From positions 69,810-133,809 of the forward strand of contig JASAND010016475.1 in the NCBI GenBank assembly GCA_030248195.1: a DNA stretch of 64,000 bases, in the 5' to 3' direction. This document shows, piece after piece, positions 40,396 to 54,154 of the stretch. The notes below the pieces were generated by a model. It saw only the letters and a program-made list of their open reading frames with translations. It was not told the DNA's origin and ran no database searches. Position 1 is the stretch's first letter; every line of letters begins with the position of its first letter. The DNA comes from Trissonchulus latispiculum. Its lineage: Eukaryota; Nematoda; Enoplea; Enoplida; Ironidae. Position numbers and translations under genes: made by a program.

Positions 40396-42890
40396 AGTAT
40401 TCATAATTTCAAAATATTCTGGTAATTCAAATATTAATTCAAAAATTTTTTTAAAGTTCATGGCATTTTTTATGGGCCCCCCATTGATGAGGGGGGCTCA
40501 CTCAAAATGGGGGCATTTTTGGAAAAAATTTTCTAATTTTTGTAGGTTTTTGCGTAAAATGCGTGACTGATTTTAGTTTTTAGGCTAAAATAGTAAAAAT
40601 TCAGTTAAACATCCGGCGACGTCGGAAAAAGTTTTGAAAATTTAGGGTAAAAATTGTAAAATTAGGTAATTTTTGGGGTTATGGAGGTCAGAATTTATGG
40701 GGGGGTCGCCGAATGAAGGGCGGCCCTCACACTAGGGATAAGCCAGTACACTGCACGTGGTTTCCTATAAGGATTTTTTAAAAATTTTCAACTGCTTGGG
40801 GTGCAAGGTTTTTTCAATCTCGGCTCCTCCCTTTTCAAAAATCCTGGGTGCGCCACTGGGTGAAAGGTAAACATGTAAAAACACACTAAGAGGGGAAGTG
40901 CACTCGACGGGTAAAAAAACCCGCAAGAATAGGGAAACAGAGCGGCTAGCTTAAACCTGTATTTTTTGCTCGAACTTTCTGCGGTCCGTGGCGCAGTGAA
41001 CCAAATTTTTTTGCGTAATTCAGAAAAAATTGTGCCAGGCCTGTTTTGTTTCAAAAACTATTTTTGCGTTATGTTATACTTAATTTGAGGTTAAAAATAT
41101 TTTATATGCTTAGCTGGCATTTTTTTAGTGGCGGGAGGGTGGGGGCCCCCCTCCACTTTTCGGAGCCCCCGCCCCACTTTTCGGCAAGCCCCCTCCCACT
41201 TTTTTGGGGGTCGCCCAAAAGTGTCAAAAAATTAGGTTTTTGAGGTCAAATTTTCAAAAATTTTCTCAATTTTTAGCTAATTTATGGACTTATAAGCTAA
41301 TTTTAAGCTTAAAAACAGCGATTTTTTGCGTTTTTACCTTAGAAATGCTAATTTTTCGCTAAAAATTTCGGTATATTTCACCTTTGGCTCGCCCCCCCCC
41401 CCACTTTTCGGAAGCCCCCCCACTTCCCCCCCCCCACTTTCAAAACCCTAAAAAATGAAAGCTTAGTTTATCAATTTGGTACGTCAGAGGAGAGCTTTTG
41501 AAAGTTTTACAGATATCTTAGCATTTGTATGCGTCTATATGAAAAATTTATCACCAAGATTTATTCGAAACCGGACCTTGCTTTTTGGTGTGTTTTGCCA
41601 TTCCTGAAAAAGGACATTTCGCGATTTCACAACTTTGGTTTTGACGACATTCAACGAAACAAATGACAACAGAGAAGAATACGCGATAAACAGAGGAAGA
41701 CACCGAAGCTTAGAAAGAATTAAGTAAAAGGAGATGCGCCGAATGCTCAAAAATTCTTTCAATAGTCTTTTGTGGTTCGAACTTTGAAGGTTTTCGAGAA
41801 GTTAAGAAAAAGTTGCTTCTGAAAAGTAATATTTTGGGGTGTTTTTCCAAGATTAACTGAAAAAATCAAAAAGCTAAACAAAATTACGTGTACAATTTTC
41901 ATTATATTTGAACTACAAATGTACGGTTTCCTGCTAGCTATGTTATTTAAAACTTTGAAGCTCGAAACAATTTCGCAAGGCACTTTTGAATAATATGCTG
42001 GTAAGCAAAAATATATATACCTGAAACAATACAACGTTTTAGCATCATCCGCAACAACAACCAGAAGCCAAGCAAAGGTATACATAAGGCGGGAGGTATG
42101 AAGGGCATCAGCCCCCCCCCTCAGCAAAAAATTAGGAAATTTTTAAAAATTTGGCTCCAAATCGCAATTTTCTAAGCATATTCTGGCTCAACAAATTTTG
42201 CGTACCTGTGGCGCAACGGGTCAAAATTCGTTGCGTATTTCAGAGAAAATTGCGCAATCAGTTTGTGGCGCAACTTGTGACACGAGCAGGGTGGCCCCAG
42301 CCCCACGGATACGTGCAAGAGCAAAACTAATGGGCCATGTAGATTCAGCATATAAATGTTTTTATTCGGCTAAAGCACAGCCCATCAGCTCTAGTAGGAG
42401 CAATATTACTAGTCCTGTTTCGCGGAATCCTGGGATTACAACATAAAAATGAGCAAAATTGAAGATGGTCGAAAAATCGGACAAAAAGCGACCTCCCATT
42501 ACGCTTGAAACACAAGCAGTGTTCGTTGAATTTGTGCCTGCTTCAACCTTCAGCTCGCAAGCAAGCGCGCGAATTTCTTCAAAGAGATGAGTCTAATTTG
42601 CCGGGCGGGAAGTCGGGCCGGGCGAGGCGAAAATTTGCCGGGCGAGTCTAATGATAAGCCGTTCGGGAATAGAACACAGTTTTTGCTCTGATAAGACAGA
42701 GTATGCCTAGTGGCATATTCTTATCATTATGTACTCTTGCTACTATGCAGGTACAGCATTTGCGACTCATTATCAACTCTTTATTTTTCAGCGAAAATTT
42801 GGGCACCCAAAATATCTCAGGGGAAATCCCGGCAAGGGGCGTTTTTGGGGAGGGGGTAATATTTCTGGAGGCCAGGTCGGTTTCTGCCCC
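40396..42890 (-). other. Miro intron 6 continued: G/C-tract MITE fragments
   Basis: 40470-40870 and 41110-41450 are G-rich/C-rich MITE remnants with tcctgggtgcgcc and ccccacttttcgg blocks and a ccggcgacgtcgg mini-hairpin near 40613. 42190-42285 is a tgcgtacctgtggcgcaac repeat. 41540-42110 is homologous to 50040-50650. No exon is seen. Confidence 0.5.
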
Positions 42891-42899
42891 CCCCAAATA

Positions 42900-43112
42900 C
42901 CCCCCTGACAGTGGTATCCATTTACCAACCAGTAAAGGATGGATAGCTGGGTTGGCTGGAGCCCACGACGAACCGACATCCGCTTAAACTAGTAAGCTAA
43001 TATTCCAGTTCCTTGCCCAAAGGGATTTGTGAAAGTTTTGTTGCAGCGGGGATTTGAACTAGGACTATCGGATCGGATCCGACTGGAACCCCTTAACCAT
43101 TCGGCAATTAGC
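42900..43112 (-). mobile_element. tRNA-derived SINE
   Basis: On the minus strand from about 43112 the sequence reads ttgccgaatggttaagg (A box, compare TGGCCGAGTGGTTAAGG of tRNA-Ser) and, some 40 bases on, agttcaaatcccc (B box). The class II-like tRNA head spans about 43034-43112. It is followed by a body ending near a tggtaaatggataccac segment at about 42905, a tail type seen in invertebrate SINEs. The lower boundary is approximate. Confidence 0.72.
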
Positions 43113-43326
43113 TTGACTAGTAACAAGTGTCTCTATTGTCCTGGGTTTTTTTCTAGGAAGAAATAAGTAGGCGAAAACTAAACCAACCCAGCAGCGTGTT
43201 AAGAATCGCCTGAAGAAGATGCCCACGGTGGAGCATCGAAACCGGTTGCGTGATTAAGGTTGGTCTGACTTTGGGTGTCCACGTTTGATTTTCATTTCTA
43301 ACTACGTATACATACAGATAACACAC

Positions 43327-43383
43327 CTGGAAGCTATTGAGTTCATAATCGTTGAGCAACCCGTCATTATCTTGATCACAAAT
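43327..43383 (-). CDS. Miro: Miro exon 6: first EF-hand loop
   Basis: 57 bases. The acceptor tattttag precedes ATTTGTGATC and the donor is TTCCAG|gtgtgt. It encodes ICDQDNDGLLNDYELNSFQ. DQDNDGLLNDYE is a complete canonical EF-hand loop, and human RHOT1 has SDQDNDGTLNDAELNFFQ. Confidence 0.96.
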
Positions 43384-43706
43384 CTAAAATAACGTTACAT
43401 CTTGGTTACATCCTGATTTGCAATCAGGATTGGCGAGAAAACATTTGTAAACAGTAACAGAATTTCCAACACCAAAGTACGTATCAATATAAACAACCAA
43501 TTGTTTAAAAGCAACTCGTGCAAACATTAATTAGCTACTTTCGGAGTCGGGAAACGAAAAATTAACAATCCGCTGGGATCTGAACAAGGAGAGTCTTAAA
43601 GCACGCAAACTCACTGAAACATCGCGCAATAGTTTACTAAAACTTAAGAATGATTTAGGAAGGATAGTGCACAGTCATTAATGCAAAAAATATTGAACCT
43701 ATTTAC

Positions 43707-43748
43707 CTTGAAAATTCGAACAAGAGCCTTCTTGCACGCTTGAGTGAG
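43707..43748 (-). CDS. Miro: Miro exon 5 (42-base micro-exon)
   Basis: The acceptor tattttag precedes CTCACTC and the donor is TTCAAG|gtaaat, both phase 0. It encodes LTQACKKALVRIFK, matching human MKPACIKALTRIFK, and leads into the first EF-hand. Confidence 0.95.
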
Positions 43749-43890
43749 CTAAAATACCATAAAAAATAGTAGACTGTCCGACGCTCAACTTTTATATAAG
43801 CGACAGAAACTTCGCAGACACCGTAAATTCTATGTACACACTTTGCGAAAAATATCTGTGCAGGGTTTTGTGCAGCCCCTGTGCAGATCA

Positions 43891-44190
<300 letters not shown>

Positions 44191-47100
44191 CTAAAAAATA
44201 AACGGTGAAGTTAATGCACTGTACATAATATCTAGAGTATATGCATGACTCATCACGAAGAAAAGTGTGAAAAAACCCTGATTTGCACCAAAAATTTTTA
44301 AAACTTGTCCAAATAGTTAGTTTTTCATTATTTGTTTCAAAAGCGATTCATTATTTTATTTCAAAAGCGAACGAATATCCGGATATTTTGCTCAATTCGA
44401 ATACCATCCTGATACACAAATAAACTGAATATTGAGACATCTCTATTTCGTCACTACCGTCAGAGGGTGGTAATAAGAGCTAAAACATATGCATCTTTCC
44501 TACCTTGTGAGCACCGCCGAATAACGCATTCCTCCGCGGCACGCCTAGGCTTACCGAGAGCGTGTTAGGCTTAGAATAGAGCGTGCTTTTACACGTCTAA
44601 ACCTAAGCCATTTTTTAAGCATAATCGCAGCTTAAGGGGGGGGGCTACGAACGGTTCTGCCCAACTTCTTCAGAGAGACCTACCTTTTGCCATATGATTA
44701 GCTAACATATCAAAGTTAAATAGTCCGTAGTGGGCATTATTATATCTAACACACATCGACTCTGGCACTACGCCAAAGTTGAAATTTTGGTGCGAAAAGT
44801 TGGTTTTTTGAAAAAGCTTTTCTGAATTCTGGTGGATTAACTGATGATGATAATGATAGGGTATCTCTAGGTTATTAGTTAGAGACTCTATTTTCGCTTA
44901 TTAGTTGCGCCCATAAATTTCCTGCGATCAGATCCGCCTTCTAATTGCCGGTAAATACTGAGCAGTTTGCCGGTGGTCAATAAAAGTAAAGATTTGCAAG
45001 GTTCGTGCTTGAGTGTGTATATGCCTGATTATCCCTCCACCTATCCGCTAACCGACTACAAAAGGGGCGATGGCACTCCTATTTTAGGTACCACGAGTTT
45101 ACTTTCAAATCAAATTACAGAATTTAGGCAAAGATTCAAGAATACAAAATGTTCACGTGAATTGAAAATAACTTTTTCAAACAAAACAACAACGTAGGCC
45201 TTGGGTAAGCACCACGATACACGCAAAATACAACAAAAGGAGAAAATCCATAAGCCCCAAAAGGAGGAAGGGGAACCCCAGCTATCCCCAAAATTACCCA
45301 ATGTTGAACAAACCCAAAAAGGCGGTGACGTAAAGATCTCAAGTACCAAAACCCGACGACCTGTTGCACTCCAGAATGAAGACTGACTAGTTTAGGCGCT
45401 CAAAGTTTAGAGAATTGAAACATTAGCTAAATCCGGCAAGATCGGGGGGGGGTCCCGATAAATGGAATACAGTAGCCACGAGTGAACATACACAATTGCG
45501 TACTAGGTACTGATTTGCGGGGGTGTCTACTAGGTACGCAATTGCGGGGGGGGGGTGGGCCGTTAGCGCGCAGAGCATGGCTCTCGAGCTGATTACATAG
45601 AGTGTGACGATTGTCACACGATTATGCATTATGTACTCTTGCTGTTACTAGTGCTAAATATTAAAAGTATTCCGGCTTTCGAGCGTTGCTTTCTTCTTCA
45701 GCTATAACAGCTCAAAGTTTGAAATTTGACAAAAAGTTGCGATGTGACCGTGCGCCGTTTTCGATCTAATAAAATTGACAGCCCCTAGCCTACCCCAGCT
45801 TTTTACCAAATATTAGGCTCTAATAGGAGCAAACTGTCTGTGAGTTTCGAGAGTTTTGGTTTTCTGGTTTCTAGTAAACTTTTTTTAAGCAAAAACGCTT
45901 ATTTTTAGGCCTGAAAAACTAGCTAAGCGCAGTAAAAATGGCGTCAAAAAATTTTTTGTCTCCGATTTTGCCGAAAAGGTCCTTATAGGGGTTATGTGGC
46001 CTGCTGAATTCGAATGTGAAATCCGTTTTTCGATGTGACGCTTTCTTCGTTCAGTAAGACGCTTACAACTGTCTTAGATCTTTTTGGAGCGATCGCCATC
46101 CATACTTCGAGAAATCAATCTAGCATTTCTAAACATTGGAGCGAGGTTTAGTGACCTAGCCATCGGCACATCCTGGTATACTCACTGGCCTGTAATGCGC
46201 AAGGTTTCAGCCGATTCTGCTACAGTAATTTGGAGTAATTGACTCACATCTTCGAAATGGCACCAAATAACAGCGACAATATCCATAATGTAATCTAGCT
46301 CTGCGAACGCAGGGATTAACGAAATCACGTCATTTTTACATAAGTTAAGACAGATACTTGGAGTATTAATTGGAGCAAAGTTGGGCTCCTTTGATAAACC
46401 ACAGCTCATTAGACGTTAGTTTACCTCCACCCGTATAGACCTACAACACCCATTTTTTCGCACTTTGATTGTATCGCACAGAAAAGTATACACTGATCTA
46501 AGGATTATTTTGCACGATATCAAAGCGCTATATGTCAGTACTATTTCTGGAAAATTTGGGTACCGTACCTTGCGCATAGCGATCAGGGCGAGGCAAAGTT
46601 TGTGTACGTGTCATGTCGAGCTTTGGACCGACAACACCAATTTCTGATGGCTCCACCGGATGCTACGCTGCATGGAATTCTTTCAAACTTTAAACTATTT
46701 TACACTAAAATTAATACTATTATATGGTGAAAGACTAGCTAGCTTTCCCAACATCGAACTTTTAGTGAAATTCGTAGCCCCCCCTTAATTAATTAAGCTA
46801 ATTAGCATTTTTTTAGAAATTTTTTGCTCACAGAGTAGGTTAAGTTCACATCTCTATGAGCATGGTCTCTATGAGCACTGCTCATAGGGACGATCTCTAT
46901 GAGCAAAATGCACGTACAACCGTCTCTGTGAGCACTTTTTGCTCTTATAGTATAATGAGCGTGTACAATTAGCGTATGCAACTGTGCTGATACGTATACA
47001 TTTCGGAGGCTTGAAACCAAAGTAAATTTTCATAGATAATAGACCATGGAAAAAGTATCCAAAATTTGGCTGCGTAAGTTGTTGTCAGGGGCGCACGAAG

Positions 47101-47640
47101 GATTTTGAAAAGGGAGTGGTCGAACCTGAAAAATATACGAAAAGATAAGATACGAAAAAATCTGTAATGGAAATCTTTAAAAATTTTAAAAAGGTTAAGA
47201 AGTTTTTCTAAAGATGAATGAAAAAAACAATTTTGACAGATTTTTGAATAAAAATTTGAGGAATTTTACGACATGAAAAATCCATAACAGAAAATTTTAA
47301 AAAAACATTTGAATTAAGGGTAGAGAAAATATTTTGAAATTATAAACAATCTGTAACCGAACTCTGTAAAAAGAATTGAAATACGAACTCTTACTTTGGT
47401 GATAGATCAAAATATAAACGTATGTACGTTACGTATACATTATCCCGGCCGGACCGTAGGCACAGAAAAGTTTTAAATTTAATTTAGACCTATGTTTTTT
47501 CGTCCGAACTTTTGTGGTCCGCGGCGTAGTGCCCCAAAATTGTTTCGTAATTTGGAAAAAAATTGCGCCACGCCTGTTTTGTCTCAAAAACCATTTTTGC
47601 ATTACGTATTTTATTAATAATTTACGTAATGTTTAAAAAC
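44191..47640 (-). other. Miro intron 3, first part: repeat fragments only
   Basis: 44537-44625 is the inverted copy of 11650-11735. 45485-45650 is homologous to 12816-12990. 46835-46950 has four tctctatgagca units. 47090-47130 begins with ggggcgcacgaaggattttg, a MITE terminus. No coding segment is supported; the 44967-45386 open frames match nothing I know. Confidence 0.5.
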
Positions 47641-49941
47641 ACAAGAATAAAAATGCTCCGGTGGAGCATGAAAAATGCAATATGGGTGACATTAGGTTGT
47701 AAATGGACAGAGGACTAGGTTTTAAAACGTTAATATGGGAGGGGCAGGTTGTAAATGCCAGGAGGACTAGGTTAAAAGCGCACTAATATGGACCAGCTTC
47801 GCTGAACAACCCATATTCGCGAAAATTGCCCAGTTTCTATCGGCTGCTGCTTGCTGTTGCTATCGGCAGTTCTTCGGAAAATTGTACGATTTGTCAGCAT
47901 GGCCTGCAAGTGTAATGTAGTGGTTCTCCTTATTATACAACTTAATATATAATACACGTACATGATGTCAACTGCTTTTCGCATCAACTTAATACACACA
48001 AGATTCTGCGCTGACAGTGCAGAAGAAATACCTTGAATACCTTTCTACCAGAACTGCATTGTTTATTTGAAATCAGCTTTAATATTTCAAAATCGTCCCG
48101 CTCGCTTTGAAAGCTGAAGAATGTAGATCTTACTAGTACGCATGTCATGTGGAGTGGAGCATGAGTGACCGCGAATATGGGTTGTTCAGCGAAGCTGGTG
48201 CATATTAGTGCGCTTTTAACCTAGTCCTCCTGGCATTTACAACCTGCCCCTCCCATATTAACGTTTTAAAACCTAGTCCTCTGTCCATTTACAACCTAAT
48301 GTCACCCATATTGCATTTTTCATGCTCCACCGGAGCATTTTTATTCTTGTCCTATTTCATTTTTAAGGTTCTCAGTAAAAATCAAAAACCTTAAAGCTGT
48401 GTGAAAGAAACTTTAAAAATTCCGCCAATCATTAATTGTCAACCGAAAGTACAGAACAAAGAAGCTTGAAAAGTTCCAATTTCTTCCCTTTTCTCTTTTG
48501 AGAGAAATCCAACATCCAGTATATACGAATGGCTGCAATAGTTTTAGTTACTGTATATAGCATATAGCACTCTACTGCAGCACAACCAGATCCAAACTTT
48601 ACTGTCTGTGAAGGAAACTCATACAGCACGATTTGCAATGCTCTTCCGCACTTTTATACAAAATTTCGCACGATTGCAACTTACCTGTAGCGAGTTATAG
48701 GCCGTGCTGTACTTCAGCAGCACTATACTGCAGCGCAACTAGATACAAACTTTACTGTCGGTGAAGGAAACTCATACGGCACCATTTGCAATACTCTGCC
48801 GCACTTGCATGCAAAATTTTGGACGATTGCAACTTATCTGTAGTTAGTTATAGGCCGTGCTGTACCTCTGCAGCACTGCACTGCAGCGCAACCACATAGT
48901 AACATCGTAATAAGTATATATACGAAACGTATCTATAATAGTTTGTCATGTCCTAAACTACGTATCTGTATGCAGAATTTCAAATACCAGTGACGAATGA
49001 ATAACTTGCTATCGACTGTGCTGTGTTTGGGGCAGCACATACAGCACGGTGGAAGCTAGAGAGTGCACCAACTAACATAGCTACAGTTCCCCCTTACTCC
49101 AGACACAATTTTCACGAAGTTTCATATGTTTAGCCGTTTACAGTAAGTCTACAGACAGCGTGCTATGGTTGCTGCATAATAGTACAGCACGATAGCAGCA
49201 CCGCACAGCGCTGCGCCTATGCTCATCGTGTTCAGCGACCCCAATAACCCTTATATGCGTCCCACTAAATGGATCAAAACAGCATATTTAGGCCTATTTT
49301 TGACTATCTTCTGTAGAGTTGGGACTTTTCGAAAATGGCCGTTTGGACCGACTAATTTTGGACCGGCCGCCAGAACGGTCCAGGACCTAAATCAAAAATC
49401 GGCCAACTTTATGACACGCTACCCATCCCAAAGTTTCGCATGCAGCAAGTCACGTCTCTCTAACTTGTTCCCTGAGCCCTGTGGCCGTGACACAAAATTG
49501 GCCTTATTTGACCAAAAACGCCGTTTGGCCACTTTTGGCCGGCCGCACAGGTGGCATGCCGGGCCGGGCAGCGAAAAAATATAGCGCGGGGCACATGGGA
49601 CCATATCGGCACTCAGAAAATATAAACCTTTCCGGCTGAAAACGTCCACATCTTTCAAACACCTCTGCACAAAATTGCATTTTTCCAAGCGTGACTTACA
49701 CAGAAAAAAAAAACAAACGGACCTAACTTGTCCGGAAGCGAAAATTTTCAAAGTTGAAAATTTTGACCAAAACTTTTTTGCAACGTGTTGTACTCGTCGT
49801 GTAGATTCCAACGATACCAAACTTGCCGAGTTTCGTTTTTCGTTCAGTATTGAGCTGGCACGGTGCTCGAACGAGTCTCAAAGGGCCGCGCAGCGCCTTT
49901 TACACCCATATTATAGGGGGTCGCTCTCGCGCCCCCCTATA
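47641..49941 (+). mobile_element. Composite element B, 2.3 kb, most complete copy
   Basis: Palindromic block 47641-48350 (ends acaagaataaaaatgctcc and inverse, ATGCTCCGGTGGAGCAT hairpin at 47653-47669); array of about 2.5 154-bp monomers 48540-48900; marker gctcatcgtgttcagcgacc 49220-49239; body; terminal hairpin tataggggg..ccccctata at 49912-49941. It is the inverted counterpart of 18655-21806, without the nested MITE. No protein is encoded. Confidence 0.85.
48540..48900 (+). repeat. 154-bp tandem monomers of element B
   Basis: About two and a half copies of the monomer seen inverted at 20330-20960, recognised by taggccgtgctgtac and ctgcagcgcaac blocks. Confidence 0.85.
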
Positions 49942-51816
49942 ATTTTAAACGCTTAATTTATCGTTTTGGAACGTCCGAGGGGAACCTTTGAAATTTTTTA
50001 CAGAATTCATAGCAGGTGTGCGCGTTCATAAAAATTTATCAATAAGATTTTTTTCTAAATCAGACCCTTTCTTTTTATTGTTTTTCCGTGAAATTTGTCT
50101 TTCCTGAAAAAGGATTTTTCGCGATTTCACAGCTTTGTTTACAGCATAGCGTATTTTGCGTATCTAAAATATGTGCATACGTTTGGTTTTGACGAAACAA
50201 ACGAAAAAACATAGAAAAAGAATAGGTTACGTACGATATAAGCAGAGGTCGACGCTGACGCTTAGAAAGAATTACATAAAAGAAGATTCGCCGACGGTGC
50301 ATTTTTTCGCAATTTTTTTGAGTGTATAAATCTTTACTGGTTTTTTGCTGTTCAAGAAATTAATAAAAAGTTGCGTCTGTTACTGGGTATTTTGGGGAGT
50401 TTTTCCAAGTAAGATTAGCTAAACAAATGGAAAAGTTGGACAAGGTTTATAATGTACAATTTTCTCTATTTTCGAATTAATGTACGATTACTGGATGTGT
50501 AGTTTAAAACGCTCGAAACAATTTTCAAGACACTTAGCAAAACACAGCTGGTACCACAAAACGCTTTAGCAATATCAGCAACAACACCCAGAAACCATAT
50601 GAGTGAATGTTCAGAGTACAGAGAAACAAGCAAAGGTATACATAAGGGAGGGGTCTGTGGGCGGCAGCCTCCCATCAAAAATTTTATAGCGCAAAAACCC
50701 AATTTAGACAGAAATGATCTGCTGGCGGGAAAATTTAAAGAATTCAGATAAAAAGCCCCATAGGGGCGACAATTTTTAAAAATTAAAATTGCCGCAGAAG
50801 CACAAAGGTTAAAAGCTGGAGCTAGAAAAGAGCCGCAGGCAAGAAAATTTTTAAAACTGAGAAAGAAAACGCCGCTGACGCTAAAATTTTCCTATTTTTA
50901 GTTTTATGAATTGAAAATAGCACAATTTTTGCTGTCTCTCAAAAAATTCCTGGGGGAAAGTCGGACAAACAGGGAGGGGTCGGAACCCACAAAACCCCTC
51001 CTTATTGTTGCGTCAGTTTAAATTTGACTATGTGCAAAATTAAGTGCGTTTGTTTAACACCGTGTTTTACACAAGAAACATTGTGAAAATAACAAAAATA
51101 TAAGTCATCGGTCAAAATACAGTCTCCCTGATTTTTTCGCATCCACATTACTGCAAGTAGTGATAATGCGCATGTGAACACTAAAACGATAAAAAGAGGA
51201 ATAAACTGAGGTAGGAATACCAACTCTGGCTCATACCTACTTAAGAGAAAAATTATTATTTTAAGGCAAAAACGCAATAAATCGCTGTTTTAAGCTTAAA
51301 ATGAACTTATAAGTCCATAAATTTGCTGAAAATTAAGAAAATTTTTGAAAATTTGACCTCAAAAACTTATTTTTCTACACTTTTGGGTGATCCCCCAAAA
51401 AGTGGGTGGGCCTGCCGAAAAGTGGGGGCTCCAAAATGTGGGGCACTAAAAAATTGCCAGCATTCGGTGACCTTTCCCCCTATCTGAGGAACCCCGTCCC
51501 CCACAAATTCCGACCTTTAACCATAATCCAAAAATGCCAAATGTTACCACTTATGCGTTGAATTTTCAAGTTTTTCCGGCTGCGCCGGATTTTTAAAGAA
51601 TTTTCGCTGTTTTAGCTTAAAAACACGTACAAATAGTCACTTTTAGCGATTTTTCGCAGTTTGTATGCGTAAAAATGAAAAAATTGTAACACCATTTTGG
51701 GTGAGTCTCCCATTGATGGGTACACCCCCCCCCTAAAAAATCGCCAAGAAATAAGATAGCAACTAAAAGTCAATAAGCTAGTATAAATTATCCAAGTATA
51801 TTTATATATAACGCAC
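49942..51816 (-). other. Miro intron 3, last part
   Basis: 50040-50650 is a homologue of 41540-42110 in the same orientation. 51330-51500 and 51700-51740 are G/C-tract MITE fragments. A ccggctgcgccgg mini-hairpin is at 51576-51588. No exon is seen. Confidence 0.5.
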
Positions 51817-51927
51817 ATCCATCACGGACGAATCATCAGTATCACATTTATTTCCAACCAGTATGACCGGAACTCCATGCTCTGATCCAAGAACGCGAGA
51901 GATCACAGGCATCCAACGATTAGTGAT
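51817..51927 (-). CDS. Miro: Miro exon 3: G4 motif of GTPase domain 1
   Basis: The acceptor tttattcag precedes ATCACTAATCG and the donor is ATGGAT|gtgcgt, phase 0. It encodes ITNRWMPVISRVL, GVPVILVGNKCD and DDSSVMD, matching human VTSRWIPLIN, LPLILVGNKSD and YSSMET. NKCD is the base-recognition motif. Confidence 0.95.
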
Positions 51928-52576
51928 CTGAATAAAAAATTCCTTGATTGAATGCAGAATGGATTGAATAGTAGCAACAAAAACCGTCTATATGCATCTT
52001 CGCGACCTTAACAAAAACTGTATCCGAAAGTCCCTCACGAATCCTGTACAGTATACAGATACACTCACTGTTTTTGTTTTCAATGTGTTTTCACACACTA
52101 TTAAAAACTCGCAAAATATGAAAAACACACCAAAATGTAGACAAAGCTTTTCACCGCAGGCAGCTAGTTTTAATTTATTTTTGGTATATAATTTTAAGGC
52201 ATTCCGAAAACTTTTTGGTGTCATCCATCCAAACTTTTTTCAGCGACAAAAGATGCTCCCAAAATACTACTCTCCATGAAAAGCTCCAACGTTTTTCCTA
52301 CAGACTACATTCAGGGCCCGGTCCCTAATTTGCCTATTTGAGTTTAAGGTGCGTATGAATTTGCTGAAATTATGAATTTGCCTACTTATTGCATCTTTTA
52401 AGGAGAAAATGCTTGAAACGGATCCAAATTTTCAAAACCTCCTGCCTAAAAATGCATATACTGTAGCTAAAATTGTAAACTTATAATGAGCTAACGAAAA
52501 GCTGCTTGGAGTAAATCCTTGAATCAACACGGAATACTGGATCGGACAGTTCGTAAAAGCATCAGAAAACCCTTAC
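51928..52576 (-). other. Miro intron 2
   Basis: AT-rich, no gene or clear repeat. 52330-52360 (gcctatttgagtttaaggtgcg) resembles 36475-36490. Confidence 0.45.
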
Positions 52577-52674
52577 ACTGTCAATTGAATCCTGATTATC
52601 CAAGGCAAACACAACACAAATCACACCCGCACGTCGAATTTCTTCATAAAGGGTATCGTCCGATTGCTCCTGAG
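52577..52674 (-). CDS. Miro: Miro exon 2
   Basis: The acceptor atttctag precedes CTCAGGAG (2 bases complete a threonine codon) and the donor is GACAGT|gtaagg. It encodes QEQSDDTLYEEIRRAGVICV and VFALDNQDSIDS, matching human [32 protein letters not shown]. Confidence 0.95.
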
Positions 52675-53012
52675 CTAGAAATAATAACAATATATTTGAG
52701 AACATGAAAACAAAAGAACACACATTTGCAAAACCAACCGTTTATTAACAAAACTGAAAATTGTGAACACTGCTGCAATTATCAATGGCACTGTCAAACT
52801 GGTCTTTTACTGAAAAACATGTCTTTACCAAAACGGATGCAATCAAAGACTTTATGTGCACGGCGTGGGCCCACCCAGCGAAGGGGGATTGCCGCCGCTG
52901 GAACCACGCATTTGTAAGGCCACCTTTGTTTTTTGGTAAGTAAAAAACTTATTCCTTTCCAAAGTAGGAAAGTGAAAAAAAGAAAATTTTCGTGACTGTG
53001 CACAATTTTATC

Positions 53013-53880
53013 ATAGGGGTCGCGGCAGCGACCCCTATAATATAAAAAGTGGCTGGAGACAGTGTAAAATAAGCTGCGCAAAATCCTGCGCAGATTTCAT
53101 GCGCAAATTGTAGAGCACATCGAGTTTCGTATATCTGGGGAGTTTCAGCCCCGTATCACTTACCATTAAAAAGTTGCACCCGGACCGGTTTATTGCGGCG
53201 ATGTTTTTTTTTCCGGTTTCTCCTATTTGATGGTTTTATTGTACATAATGTTCGCCGCTTTCACGTGAACTGCAGCGGTGGGCCAACCTAAAGGGCTATA
53301 GGGTCTAGTAGTACCCTCTAAAGAATTTAAGAATCGCAACTTTTTTGCGCCGCAGCTGCGCTACAGCGCCGACGTGGCGCCGCAAAGTCTGCTCAGAGCG
53401 AAAAGTGACCATTTTTGTGGTCGTCGCTCAGGTCGAACGTTACGAGCTGGAGCTGATTTCTTTTTATATTCAGAAATTACATATATTGAACTAACTAACG
53501 GTCCGGGTTGCGTGTCTCCATCTCTTCCCTAGCGACCACAATGGCCCGTCAAAAATGTTGAAAATTGGAAAAATGAAAAATCGAAATTTATCGCTATCTA
53601 TTCAACTTTGAAAGCTCAAATCTTCCGTACAATGGTTTTCTGGCAAGGAGAATCGATTCCCGCAGTCAGTTTTACCGACAGACCCACCCATCTTGCTGGG
53701 CTGGTTCCACATTGCCCGTCGGGAGGGTCAAGTCGGAAACCGCTTCCCGGAGGTCCATACTAGGCGTTACCTGGCCTCTCAAAACTTTGTCTATAGGGGT
53801 TTTCTGGTGCGCACAGCTCATTTCAGGTATATATCCGTTTTGCCGTTCGACGTACCTGTTTTGATGGGCTGGTTCCAGTT
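53013..53880 (+). repeat. Truncated composite element E: hairpin end plus body
   Basis: The perfect palindrome ataggggtcgc..gcgacccctat (53013-53038) is followed by about 840 bp homologous, same orientation, to 59471-60310. The tandem array and distal block are missing. It lies in Miro intron 1. Confidence 0.85.
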
Positions 53881-53889
53881 TGCCGTGTA

Positions 53890-54154
53890 GTGAAAGGTTA
53901 GAAAGTTGCTTTAAAAAGCAAAAATATGACGCTCAATGCGATCTTTCAAATGAATATATTCATAACCGTGTAGCTGCTGCCAAACTTTCAGAAATTGGCA
54001 AAAACCTGACCGGAAATCTCAAATTTTTGAATCGGGCTTGCGCGGAGGGTGTTAGAACGCTAAAAGAACTTATTTCGGAAAGTTTCGTCAAATTTCATCT
54101 TCATTTATCCCGCCAACCAACAATATGTGACCAAAAGGAATCACCACCTTAAGC
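53890..54154. mobile_element. Truncated TTAA-type MITE (right half)
   Basis: Homologous to 14750-14998 and ending in the same ccaaaaggaatcaccacc followed by TTAA (54151-54154). The left half is missing, apparently cut at the border with the composite element. Confidence 0.7.
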
